Of a stretch of DNA of 64,000 nucleotides, positions 12,201-22,854 are shown one piece after another (the stretch's first letter is position 1; each line of letters opens with the position of its first letter). The notes under the pieces are model-generated. The model searched no databases, had not been told where the DNA came from, and saw only the letters and a program-made list of their open reading frames with translations. The stretch is from contig CH002566.1 in assembly GCA_000149265.1 (NCBI GenBank), positions 621,122 to 685,121 of the forward strand, written 5' to 3'. The DNA is from Ciona savignyi (lineage: Eukaryota > Chordata > Ascidiacea > Phlebobranchia > Cionidae). A program made the translations under genes and the position numbers.

Positions 12201-15200
12201 CAGTTGAGTCGAAACAACATCACATCTCTGCCCGACTCGCTGGGCGACCTGGTCAACCTGTGCGTGTTGAACCTCTGCCAAAATAGGTAAGGTTTTAACA
12301 GCAAAAAATGGAAGCATTAGCTATTTATTACTCCAACTAAGTTCAAATAATGTGTTCCAAAATACCAGTAGGTAAGGTTAATGGTCGAAGTAGGCAGCAT
12401 TTGATATACTTTATCCATTGGATTGCTGTTTAATGTGCCAAATAAGTTTTGGTAATCTGTGCCAAAATAGGTAACGTTTTTACAGCAAAAATAGGAAGTA
12501 TTAGCTATTTATTACTCCAACTAAGTTCAAATAATGTGTGCCAAAATAGGTAAGGTTAATGGTCAGAGTAGGTAGCGTTTGATATTCATTTTATTTGTTG
12601 TATTGGGAAAACTCGGGGCGTATTATACCCCAGGCAATGGTAAAATTATCTCGTACCCACCGTCAGGTTTCCAGGCTATTGTAGAGTGTTGAATACGATG
12701 GAGATATTACTACAGTTAGTAGTTACCGATTAACATTGATCTGCCAAACATATTAGTTCTTAATAATTATTTAACTGAGATATTTGTTGTGGGTATGATT
12801 GTAACAAACTTTATAATATCACAATACCCTTTAAAGTTAATTAGATTTAATTTCCGAATTCCCGTCTTTATTATCACCAATCTCTCTCAGGCTTCCATAC
12901 CTCCCGATCACGATGATCAAACTATCAAAGCTGAACGCACTCTGGATTAGTTCCAACCAATCTAAGCCGAACGTTCCCCTGCACGCCGAAATATGTCCCG
13001 ACAATTCCCGCCGGATTCTCACGAACGTCCTGTTTCCGCAACAAGATAAAGGTAAGGGTTGGACGAAATGCTGTAAAACACGGAAAGGCGGAAATGCAGA
13101 AAAGCGGAAATAAAACGTTTTTATGTTCATTCCTTACCCACTCCAACGGCTGTTGAGGTAAAACAAGCCGAAAGGTTGTGGGTTCGAAACCAGCCCTCGA
13201 TTTTAGTTGTCGACATTGCCTGAATTCACTAAATTTTAGATTATAATATTCATCAAAAAAACAACAAAAATAACAAAATTATATTATAAGGGTTTCTGTT
13301 AAGGGCAAGAATATAGTTAGGGTTGGTTTTGGGCTCGAGATAGGTGCAGTGTAAGAATTAGTTTCCATAGTTTCAGTAAGCAGTTCCCTTTTTTCCTTTT
13401 TTCAGTCTGACGCTTATTCTTTGTACTTATTTTTTTAAACGTCGAAGATTTTGCCAACATTCCAATTTATACCATTGTAGACATCAGTCGTGCGAAAACC
13501 ATTCTCTTCGACGAGACGGACGAGGGCTACGCGAACGACGCAGCCGACGACGACGACCTTGAAGCATACGCACGACGCGTACGCGGCAATACGCACGTCG
13601 TATTCAACATGGATGCGATCACGTACAGTAACGACGTCGACATGCAAGACGAATCGTTGGAGAGCGACGAAAATGCGGATGAATACGCAGACGAACGGAA
13701 TAGGTACGCATGCGTATTATCGTGTATTGCGAATGTACGGTTAATTTCAAAAGAACTAAATTGTGTAGCAGTAGTTGTGCATGAAATACGTGCTTAGCAG
13801 TAGTAATGCATAAAAAATTTGAACGTGCAAACTAAAAGAAGGAAGCAAGAAAGGGTAAAAACTGCTCTAAAATAAAAATACTGCTTAAGATTTAGTATTC
13901 GGGCCAGGGTTATAGTTGAGTTAGTTTAAAGTTTTAGATATTGTTTAAGTGTTAATACGCATAACATTAGCAATGTATAAAACCGACAACTTTTAGTCGA
14001 ACGGAGAAAAGTAAAAGGATGAAAACAGAAAAGTGAGAAAGGGAAAACTGTAAATAATACTAGGTTAATTCTTGGGGTATTTAGGGCAGAGTTAGACTTA
14101 GCTTTCATAGTTTTAGTGTTTATTTTCACCTTTTTCCCCACGTAGTGTTGCACGATCAAATAAACAAGGAAACATACAAAAAAATTGGAAACACTCAATT
14201 CAACTGTTTAAACCGAAACGAAGTGATATAAGTTCGTTATATTAGCTTTAAAATGTTGTATTGATTTGTTTAAAACCACGTGTCAATCATTCAACTGGTT
14301 CGTATGTAAGCGACAACCAACTGGTCGATATTATATGGTGATGTTGGCTAATTACGTACTGGAGTCTGGGCTGTGACACCACAAAGATTATTGTTTCCTG
14401 ACACAGCGTGGTTAATACTAAAAGACTGGTATATCGAACTAGTACCAATTTCAGTAGCAATTGTTTAGTGGTTAAGGATTATGAACAATGGTTGCCTTCC
14501 CGTAGGTTTAAACTCAACGCAGTTAGGATGAGGTTAGGAATTAGTTACATTTTTTTATCGACACAAGTTTCGAACCCACGATAGGTACGTCACTTTGGGC
14601 CGTTTTTATATATATAAGTGGGTAGATGTATCGGTCGCGCAATCCATTCGGCCACACGACCGTACTTATTTCCTCCTTTTAGTATTGCCAACGTTTTTTG
14701 GGTTTAATACTTCCCCTTATGATGTCACACAGACACACTACTCCCAAAGTGGCGAAAGTTGATAAAAAAGCAGCACATTGCGGGTTCGAAACTTAACCCG
14801 GTTAAAAACTAGCATTGGCAAAAAAAAAAATTGTGATAAAAAACTAATAAACGGTCAATATGTCCCTCAGAACTGTGGATTCGGTGATCAGATATGGTGA
14901 TGTGAAGAATTCGGAAGAAAGTCGCACCACTATAAGCCAACAAGGTAATACGAAGTTAGATTACATTATCTGCTTAATTAATTGTAATCTTTTTTTTATC
15001 GACATATATACTTTTGCTGTTCAACTAGCCCAGTGGTTCCCAAACTTTAAAAAAAATCACAACGGACTCCTGCAATTTTTTTAATCCGAAGTTAGATTAC
15101 ATTATCTTCTTAAATGATTGTAATCTTTCTTGTCCACCGTGTAGCGCATTACTGTCCAAATAGGCGGATTTTTATTCTTAAATCGCCCTATCCACGTTAA

Positions 15201-18200
15201 AAAGGTTGTTTTTGGCTAAGTTTTGAACCCAAGATGCGCTCGTTACTAAGATCATAATATATTTTCGGCCGCGTTAACCATTCGGTAATCAATCCCTAAG
15301 TATGTTTTACAATAAATACTTAATTAATTGTAATTTTTCTTATCCATATATATCCTTTTGCTCTTTTAAACACACAAATGTCAAGTGCCTTATTCAAGCT
15401 AAAACAAGATAATTTTCTTGGGCTCAGTTTTGAACCCATTATGAGCTCATTACTAAGACCGTTTTTGTGTATAGAAATCAGTATATGTTTCGGCCGCGTT
15501 AACCATTCGGCCACACATTTATCTAGTTTTAATGATAAATAAAAAAAACTGACTTCAAAATAATCTTAATGCTCAACCCGGTCTAGTTTTAAGCAAATGT
15601 TCCAATTTTACGCAAACAATGATTCACATGTCCAATATTATGACACGACCTACAGTCGATTAGTTTTTCTGGCAGAGTTAATCCAACGCTTAGTGTATGC
15701 AAATGCGTCTCATTTCAAGTGAAAACTTTTCAAAACTTCATTTAACTTCGTGAATTATTGATTTTTAAAACAAGTCCGGCGCGTTGGCCTAACGGTTAAG
15801 TGCGTCGCCTTTCAATCGAAAGGTTGCCGGTGCGAAACTGGTCGCTAGCTAGTCGGTTGTGTACTTGGGCAAGGCACTTTACGGACATTGCCTGAACCCA
15901 GCGGATTAATGGGTTCTACCAAATTGAAGGAACGTGTCTATCATATACAACAAACTGCAATAGCTCCGGTAACCCGACGATGGGCGCGAGGTGATCTGAC
16001 GATTGCCCGTGTGTTAACCCCCTTGGTTTTCCCATTCACAGGGATAAAGATGAATATCCTATGCTAAGTTTAAATAATTGTTTCTCCCAGGTGACCGGAT
16101 GGAGGTCGATGACCCTTTCTCCGTCCTCGTTCCTCCCAACATCTCCCGCACCAACCTCTCCGTGGTCCCGGATCACGCGGATCGGTACGACTCTCGTCCG
16201 ATGTTGAAGACTGCCAACATCCTCCGCGTTGAGAAGTCCGACTCCTCCGGGAAGAGCTTTCTAGAGTCCGAGAGCGATCCGCAGCTCTCGCAGTCCGACA
16301 GCGAGTTCTCGAGCACTCCCTCTTCCGTCGTGCTCCGAGAGGAGGCGGGAAACATGCGCATCACTGCTAAAAAGATAAGCGAGCTCCTGAAACAAGACTC
16401 GACTCCTCAAAATGAGGATCCTCTTCAATCCATCCGGACCTGGACCTCCCATTCCAACCTCCCTCTGGTGACGGATCCTCCGGAGCAATTCGTGGACAAC
16501 ACGTCCTCCTCCCGTCTTCCTCTTCCGTCAAGATTGTTGAAAAAGGGGGGATCAACGTCGTCATCAACAACAACGTTAGATTCAACATCAACAGTCGGTG
16601 GTCCGAACCACGACGAAGCCCACCCCGCACATAGTCCTATGAAGTCCGAAATAACGGTCCATATTAGCCCTGTGTCGGTATCTAACCAGAATAAAGCCCC
16701 GTCGGCGTCCGAACCGTCCGAAAATGCCTTCACAAGTGCCCGGAACCTGTTAAATCGACTGGAACAGCTCGCCAAGCGGAACCAAGCCCCCTCCCAACAA
16801 TGCGAAACCCCACCAAACGCCCTCCTGCAACTGCACGCCGATCGTACGCACGAAATTCACGCCCTGGCGAGCACAACTGCCCCAACTGTCGACACACAAC
16901 ATTCAGAGAAGCCGCCAGCGCAGATTCAAGTCGCAGATATCAAAGCTGCGCCTGATTTAAAAGAAAACGCGGCGAGTTTTAACAGTATTCCGTACATGGA
17001 CAGCGATGGCGAGTCAGACGTTTCAAAGCACGAAGAAGTGAGAGAAATCTTAGATGATGATCTTAATACAGCGCAGGCTAGGACTAATCCTGAACTTTCT
17101 ATTAACGGGTTAACGGACGCGAGTTTACGGCACAGAACTGAATTGGCAAGTTTGGCGGTGTCTGAAATCAATAAACTGGAAGAAAGTGACAGAAGTCCAG
17201 TTGAAAACGAGAATTTCGCGGTGTCGCCGACGTTTGCCGTCGAATGCAAGACGTTTGCCGTTGAGTGCAAGTCGTCGTCCGTTACGTCCGGCGAAACGGC
17301 GACGGATCACGATTCCGGCGTCGGAAATGACGTAGAGAGCCAGGAGTCGATCCCGGACGTTCAAGATGATCCCATGGACTTCGTGAGCAGCGCGAAGCAA
17401 GCGAGGGTGGTCGAGAACAGCGAGCAAGTAGGGAAGGTCACAAAATTGACCGAATCGACCGCTGTGAGACGAAACAACCTCGGATGGTTGGCGGTGGTGC
17501 GGACCGACAACGCGGCCATTTTGTCGAAACAACCAGAAGAACAACAAAACACACAAAAACAGTCCGATACGCATAGTTCCCATCATAACTTACCATTCTA
17601 CCCGACCACTACGGCTCCTACGGTAGCGCCAACTACAGTAACGTACAGCAAAGAATACGAAGCGAGGCAACCGACCGAACCCTCCCACCGGGTCTCGGAC
17701 AGCATCAAGAAGTTCGAAAAGTTCTTCGAAGGGGGGTTTCCCTTCTCCTGCTCGTGTTGCTCCTCCAGCAATCGCTCCTAAAAACGAGGAGAACTCGAGA
17801 AGCAGCAGACAAGGGAAAACGAACGCTGTGTCGTTTCACGCGCCGTCAAATTACCCCGCAAAGCCGATCGCTGTAGCCACTATACTACCGAGCGTCGATT
17901 CGAGAACCCAGGAACCGTCCGCTACGCAACCGTCGACTTTTCAACCCGTTCCGACCTGCGTTGAGACCCACAAAGACGAGAAGCAAAATCGGCCGGAACC
18001 TCCGCCCGCGTCGCCGAGAACCCGGCGGAATTCCGGGCAGCGGAAATCGAAGTTCGAAGAAGCGTTGGCGGCGACCAAACACAAGCATTTCCGCGATCGA
18101 TTAGAGAAGATGATGCAAGACAGAAGTCCGACTTTGACTTTCAGCAAGCGTGCGTCGCACTCCAGTCTATCCTCACTAGCCAGTATACCGCGTATCACGT

Positions 18201-21200
18201 CACCTGTCCCTCGGGCGCTTTCTCCGCACGGAAAACAGACTCCTTTCGAGCACCTAACGGCTGAGGACACCTTTGCGCCCGAAATTGACCGGAAAGAGCC
18301 CGAAAACGGACCAGGTCGCACGTCGAGGTCAAGTTCAATCCACGCCAGGCTTAAAGAGAAGCTAGTAGCGCCCACGCCGGCACCAGCTACGAAACCAGTT
18401 ACCTCGTCCCCGCAGAAACAGAGCGGGTCGACCCCGCCCTCATCCCGGCCGAAAAGCACTAATTCCTCCCGACCACCGGTCGGACGACGCGGCTCAACGC
18501 AGAGGGAGTTCGGTCCGAAGCCAGAGCATCACGGATACAGACGAAAAATCGGACGAGACGGACGGAAAGAAGAGTCTGGAAGAGCAACTTGGAAAACTCA
18601 TAATAGACGTATCGGCCGCGTCGCCTCCACCTCGAGACGAACAGGGTTTCGTGCCCTACAGATCCACTGCACAGCAGCAACTCTCAATGACCAAGCAGCA
18701 AGCGCAAGATCTGCAGAGTCACTTTATCTTCCCTCCTGGGACGGTAAAAGCTCCTAGCGCTCAAGCCCAATCCTATCGTAAGCCGCCCATGCCTGTAGAC
18801 TGGAGGCATCAGCTACTGCGTCATATTGAACGAAAAAGGCTTGAAAAGAACGAACTGAGCGCCATTCATTCGTTGACCAGGTGCAGGGCGGACACCCTGA
18901 AGGACAGGTCCCTGCGTCGCAGAAAGATCGTGCGTTGACGCGTAACGCTGACGCACGACGCTCGTTCGGACGCGACGGTGAACGGATCAAAAAAACGGAC
19001 GCGCAGCTTAACATGGCAAGATCGACTACCGCTCCTGAAATCGGACAGCGCGCCGCGCGTACGATGCGACGCGACAGCTCGTTGCAAGACGCGAACAATT
19101 TCGTCCGATCTGTTCCGACGACCCAACCTCAACAGTCGAGCAAGCCGCCCGGTCGTCGGTCGTCAGGTCGGTTCCTTCGAACCCGCACCCCTGGCCCGGA
19201 GATGACGTCAGCGAAGCACAATGACGTAGCCGTGCGTCCGAAGAGCGCGATGGACATGCCGTACAACGCACACACAGCGTACGCTCCGGTATCGAACGGT
19301 CATTCCGATTGGAACGTCAGTACGAAGTCCAGCGAAGTGCAGGTAAATAACTTAACAGCTAACTGAATGATTCAACTGATATTTTATTAGCAACAATTTT
19401 ACGCGAATTTGAAAAAGTGCAAAACATATATCATAAGCCACTACATAATATCTAAATTAACATTAGAATGGCCGAGTTTGGGCGTGTTAAGGCGAAATGC
19501 TAAATTAAGTAATAGCTTTTAAATAATTAAGCATATATTAAGTATTAGCTTTTAGAAAAGGTTTTAAATATTTTTTTTGTAATAAAAACCCACAACTTAA
19601 ATTAGCTGTCTTAGAGGTATTTTCTTGCCGTGCGCTTTTCCGCAAATTCATTGTCCTTTTGACGAAAGTGTTTCGTTAAATCGTAGCGTTCCTTCCGTAT
19701 TTCGACAATGTAGTCTTGTTGCGTATTGCGATAACGTACTCACCTCTCTGCGTAAGACTGGCTCCATGAAATTATAAAAGGTGTTTTACCTGTGTATACA
19801 AAGCAGTGGCATAAAATTATGATCTAAATCAATTTCACGTTAATTTCTTTAAGTTATATTTTCACCTGACGTCATTCCTTCTACAGCCTCCCACCCACAA
19901 CACCTTCCAGACGGTGGCGCCACCGAGCTACGAGGACCATCTGATGCGGATCGCTTATCCAGGTGCGGCGCAGCAGCAGAACCACGACTACGTCAACGTC
20001 GAGTACGTCGACCAGATGCGCGCGTCGACGCGTCGGAAGAGAACGGACGAGACGGACTACATGGACGAGCTGGTTCACGACCCGCAGTCTGCGTATCCTC
20101 TCCGTTCAACCGGGTCGCACGAATCGGTGCTGAACGCCAAGTGAGTTGAGTTCTTACCTCGTTAAACCCCCCGTATACATTCTCACGCTTTGTTTTTCCG
20201 CCACCCCTTACTGATCTTTTAGTGTGGTGATTAAGCGATTCCTTTACCTAAGTTTTCGCTTCACCCGCTTTACTGACCATTAAATGTAGCAAAATAAGGA
20301 AATTAACTGAATGGGAAAATGACTAGCAGAAACTTAGTTAAAGGAATCTCTTAATCTAGGATTAGGTTAAACCAGGCTTATGCATAACACACTAGAAAAT
20401 CTAAAAAAATTACGGATGGGGTTAGGGTAAGATAGTTCCCTTCTCTCTTGCCGTCTTTCCATACTTATATTTTTGTTGTTTAAAATGCGAGTAACCATGC
20501 ACCTTGCATAACCTTCGTAAACTTTCTTGCAGGATGGACAAGATGTACTCGTACGACGCACCGCCTCCGATACCCGCGAAAATCCGAAACTCCAACTCCC
20601 ACGACTCCATACTCGACAACCCCCACCATAACAAGCAGTCGCGCTACCCGGACCCCAACTACGGGTCCCAGAACTACGTCTACCTCCCCGCGAGAGCCCC
20701 TTACCCCGAGTACCGACCCCAGTACCCACCCTACCAGCCGAACGACCGTAACTCTCAGTACGGGGTAATCCCCGCTCCGAACAAAACTCAGCGCCACCAA
20801 CGCAGCAAGAAGCAACCCACATACGTCATCCAGCCACGGTGGGGCGCTAGCGAGGATCAGATGTACCTTCCCCCTCCACCAGGCTTCCATGACGATTACG
20901 TGGAACAAGTTCCCCCACTTTCCCCATCCTTACAAAGGGCGTACAGCGGTGAAAAAGAAGATGAAAGGTATAGATTGATTTTTTGCGACTTTGGTAACTC
21001 CATATCGTCACTCTAGTACGTAGTTCTAAAAGAACCAACGTTCTAACGCATGCTGCTTTTTTCTTTTCTTTTTTTTAATAAGTGAAATGTGGTAAAATAT
21101 TTGGTGTAATATGCAGTAGTAAAATTAACCCATGTTACACCAGGTGGTTTCCCACATTTCCCTTTAAAATAATGTACAATTTCCATTCGACCACATCACC

Positions 21201-22854
21201 CGTTTAAATTCCAATTCCTTTCCAGCGTCGCGTCTGCGTTCCGACCCTACCCGCAAAACCGACCTTCCCAACACCCCACCAAACCCACCAGCACCGGCAA
21301 CCACTACTACCAACCAGCGCCGCCGCACCAGTACGACGACCGGCTCACCTACAATCACAGACCAACCATCATCGACCACCACCGCTACCACCATCAGCTC
21401 GACCGGGGAGCCAGTCGCTCGCACAATAGGGGATTCCCCAGGCAGCAGGAGCAGAGGAATAAGCATTATATGAACGATTACAGCGAAGACAGGGAACAAA
21501 GGTATTATTATTTGTTTTTTTTTCTATTGTGATGTTTTATTCTGATGATTTGTGGAACATTTAAAGTGCCATTTTTTCTATCAGTTTTGTCAGATTTTTT
21601 TTTTGTAAATTCTTGAGGGAAATGATCGAATAAAGATACAAAGCTTTGATAAAAACTTCTGTCTGTCATGCCAAGTTTCGAACCCCAAGTTTTACTTTTA
21701 ACTCGACCTTTTTTTATCCATAAATCTATGAATCGGTCGCGCCGCTGACCACAACCAGTTATCCCACTCCACCCTTGTGACCCAGGCATGTGCAATATAC
21801 GGCTCTTGGGCCGGGGCCGACCGGTGAAGGGTTTTTAACCGGTATCTAAACATACCCTGTGATTAAGATATTGAATACTACTCCTGTAATAATCCGGCCT
21901 ACCAAGAACGCCTATTTTTTCACATCTGGCCCGCCGACTAGAGAAGTTGCCCACCCCTGCTATAGAAAAACTATAGCCTTGTTGTAACCCGTATAAAGAA
22001 AATAGGGAAAATATACCCTTGTTGTTACCCTGGCTATAACCCGTATGGAGAAAATCGAGTAACTATACCCTTGCTATAGATAAACTATACCCTGGTTGTT
22101 ACCCTTGTTGTAACCCGTGACGTCATTCCCAGTGTTCCCGGGGACCATGGCCGCCATTGGCACGACGAACCCACGGGGGTCGACATAGTCACCGTCACCG
22201 TCCGCAAGAACCCCACTTTCGGCTTCCATATCATGGGGGGTATTGACGCGGGGGGAAACCCCTATCGACCCGACGATGACGGGGTGTTTATAACGTACGT
22301 GGCGCCGGGTGGGTCGGCGGACGGTCATGTGCAACCGGGCGACAAGATATTACTGGTAAGATTAAGCTGCTCGTGATTTCAGTGGTTTTAGCATCACTTT
22401 TTTTGAGTGGAGTTTTTTTGGGATGAATTTTTATTTTGAGGTCAGTAGGGAGAGATTTATTTCTTGGTGTCTGGCGGTATTTAATTTTTAAGAGAGAATA
22501 TTGTTGGGGGCGGGAGGAGTTATTTTTTGTCATCGTGACTAATAATGCTCTTCTCAATTTAAAAAAACCATGTATTCGAAAATTCAACATACAATTTTTA
22601 AGTTTTCAATACACTTTTCTTTTGAATAACTCCAAAATATGTTTTTATTGATAGCCTATACTAGTTCAATAGCTCTTCTTTCATTATTTTAATTAGTATG
22701 CGGTGCTCCAATTCTCATACGTATTTTCTTGCCCTTTCAGGTTAACGGATCCGACTTTGTCGGAATCACCCACAAACGCGCGGTTGACCTTCTCCGCAAT
22801 GCCGGTCACGTCGCCGTCCTCGTAGTCGAGCGATTGGTCGGCAGGGCTGTTTAG
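3273..22854 (+). CDS. lrrc7/erbin: LAP-family scaffold protein (LRR and PDZ), Erbin/densin-180-like
   Basis: LAP proteins are cortical scaffolds at basolateral membranes and synapses. Exons read by phase: 3273-3430, 4898-5015, 5702-5780, 7626-7836, 8692-8911, 9366-9513, 12116-12286, 12891-13051, 13481-13703, 14871-14944, 16091-19342, 19887-20140, 20533-20967, 21226-21501, 22133-22355, 22741-22854. The product exceeds 2000 residues, longer than the roughly 1400-1540 of vertebrate Erbin or densin. It opens with a LAP-type cap (CLCHTDD then [15 protein letters not shown]), then about 16 LRRs, then [13 protein letters not shown] and NVLFPQQD, which is diagnostic of this subfamily. The middle is disordered. 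A conserved [17 protein letters not shown] segment is followed by PPSY and polyproline motifs and one C-terminal PDZ domain. A single PDZ argues for Erbin/LRRC7 rather than Scribble. No Met was found in the first exon, so the true start lies upstream. Three single-base frame breaks interrupt the large exon. Confidence 0.94.
3465..3836. repeat. Tandem MITE-like copies next to the first gap
   Basis: Three diverged copies of about 115 bp, each with ATTATGGCGTT or ATTACGACCCT, GGGTAGTTTTAGGGCTGGGT-type cores and GGGAAAATAAAGGGAA joints. The last ends TTTTAGTGAGCAGTTTCCCT, directly before the N-gap. Other family members lie at about 8450-8650, 13290-13405, 14010-14150 and 43345-43545. Confidence 0.7.
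3837..3936. other. Assembly gap, 100 N
   Basis: Placed in the LAP intron after the tandem MITE-like copies, which probably caused the break. Confidence 0.99.
4465..4795. repeat. Diverged intronic tandem repeat, about 115-bp unit
   Basis: About three units share AAATTACAAATA, a CGTCGCAAAA or CATCGTAAAA motif, and GATTTGTCAAGATAAATTAC. It lies in the intron before exon 4898-5015. Confidence 0.6.
9528..9970 (+). mobile_element. Cluster of short tRNA-like element copies in a LAP intron
   Basis: Three partial copies at about 9528-9630, 9640-9700 and 9880-9965, the first and last with CCCATNATGGGTTCGAATCC and GCCTGTTA ends. They begin right after the donor of exon 9366-9513. Confidence 0.75.
11145..11440. 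repeat. Two-copy tandem duplication, about 148-bp unit
   Basis: Both copies contain AACGTTGGACGTNACGAAA, GTTGTATNTCGCTGC and GTGATCTCTGACNACATATTGTTGACA-like segments. It lies in a LAP intron. Confidence 0.85.
11570..11705. mobile_element. MITE-like element with about 20-bp inverted ends
   Basis: The left end reads AGTAGGGAAACTAACTGCTC followed by ACTAAAT. The right end reads AATTTAAGTGAGCAGTTTCG. These are imperfect inverted repeats around a short core with TTTTAGGGGTAGGG. No coding content. Confidence 0.75.
11735..12087. repeat. Repeated ACGCAATTTCAACCATAATG segment near the LAP acceptor
   Basis: Three versions of a roughly 80-bp unit (about 11735-11820, 11925-12000 and 12005-12087) share ATGGTACGAAATGGTNAAAATCCAACC and Pro-rich-looking CCCACCCC tails. 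The last ends just before the 12115 acceptor. Confidence 0.8.
12277..12600. repeat. 184-bp duplication spanning an exon end and its donor site
   Basis: The end of the LAP exon 12116-12286 (TGCCAAAATAG then GTAAGG) and the following intron reappear from about 12461, with TTAGCTATTTATTACTCCAA and CTAAGTTCAAATAATGTGT in both copies. Decoy donors GTAACG near 12467 and GTAAGG near 12551 result. Confidence 0.88.
13481..13703 (+). other. lrrc7/erbin: LAP exon with acidic [10 protein letters not shown] segment
   Basis: Acceptor gtag at 13480, donor GTACGC after 13703. Entry in phase 1 fits the LRR exon before it. It encodes an acidic linker beginning [16 protein letters not shown], then runs of Asp and Glu. 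The position matches the KRVTFVDDND-like segment that follows the LRRs of Erbin-type proteins. No folded domain is evident. Confidence 0.85.
14563..14666 (-). mobile_element. Short tRNA-like element in a LAP intron
   Basis: Inverted copy from GTTTCGAACCCACGATAGG to CGCGCAATCCATTCGGCCACACGACC. Similar inverted copies lie at about 7433-7525, 15205-15290 and 15415-15520. Confidence 0.78.
15776..16063 (+). mobile_element. tRNA-derived SINE, near full length
   Basis: The clearest reference copy. It has an A-box-like TGGCCTAACGGTTAAG near the start and a B-box-like GGTTGCCGGTGCGAAAC about 40 bp on. The body contains GGGCAAGGCACTT, CTGAACCCAGCGGATTAATG and GTAACCCGACGATGGGC, and the tail is GAATATCCTAT. 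It ends 28 bp before the acceptor of the giant LAP exon. This matches the type of tRNA-related SINE known from Ciona; the family name is not proved here. Confidence 0.88.
16091..19342 (+). other. lrrc7/erbin: Giant 3.25-kb exon of the LAP gene, with three frame breaks
   Basis: Acceptor tttctcccag ends at 16090 and the donor GTAAAT follows 19342. The exon encodes the disordered Ser/Thr/Pro-rich middle of the scaffold. Three reading frames must be joined. Frame 1 runs to the G6 run at 17731-17736, where dropping one G gives the proline-rich continuation [18 protein letters not shown]. Frame 2 runs to about 18504-18506, where dropping one G restores the frame. Frame 0 then carries [18 protein letters not shown], the Erbin/densin signature, until about 18850-18895, where a base must be gained. 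The final frame runs to the donor. The net phase after these three changes is 0, which is what the next exon requires. Confidence 0.88.
19887..21501 (+). other. lrrc7/erbin: LAP exons encoding proline- and tyrosine-rich linker before the PDZ
   Basis: Three exons in phase: 19887-20140, 20533-20967 and 21226-21501. They encode [10 protein letters not shown] (a PPxY-type WW-binding motif), the polyproline segments [10 protein letters not shown] and YLPPPPGF, and a His/Tyr/Arg-rich stretch. This looks like a docking region of low structural order. PPxY and PxxP motifs suggest WW or SH3 partners; this is inference from motif type only. Confidence 0.88.
21955..22125. repeat. Short tandem repeat upstream of the PDZ exon
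   Basis: Repeats of ACTATACCCTTGTTGTTACC type with GTAACCCGTATNNAGAAAAT end at the PDZ exon acceptor (22132). Units vary in length. Confidence 0.7.
22133..22854 (+). other. lrrc7/erbin: C-terminal PDZ domain of the LAP gene, two exons and stop
   Basis: Exons 22133-22355 and 22741-22854 encode one PDZ domain. The carboxylate-binding loop reads TFGFHIMGG, in place of the GLGF of the family consensus. It is followed by [15 protein letters not shown], a signature very close to Erbin, then [12 protein letters not shown] and KRAVDLL. The protein ends RLVGRAV with TAG at 22852-22854. Erbin-type PDZ domains bind C-terminal peptides of junctional and receptor proteins; the ligand here is unknown. Confidence 0.95.

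Larger units (their letters stand above)
3273..13051 (+). other. lrrc7/erbin: LRR domain of the LAP gene, eight exons
   Basis: Eight exons encode the leucine-rich repeats in perfect phase continuity. Repeats follow the LxxLxLxxNxLxxLP pattern, for example [18 protein letters not shown] near 7730-7785, and [15 protein letters not shown] near 8790. The last LRR exon (12891-13051) carries the [11 protein letters not shown] segment found just after the LRRs in Erbin and densin. Introns contain SINE and MITE-like repeats and local tandem duplications, which explains the 10-kb spread. No frame break was seen in this block, so it reads as intact. Confidence 0.93.

Noticed and set aside
13140-13200. 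tRNA-like B box (GGTTGTGGGTTCGAAACC)
   Set aside because: Only the 3' half is recognisable; a decayed SINE head.
16173-17586. Several - strand ORFs of 60-150 residues in the giant LAP exon
   Set aside because: Open antisense frames are expected in GC-richer, codon-biased coding sequence; no motif supports them.
20367-20908. ORFs antisense to LAP exon 20533-20967
   Set aside because: Shadow frames of a Pro/Tyr-rich coding exon; the + strand reading fits the splice phases.
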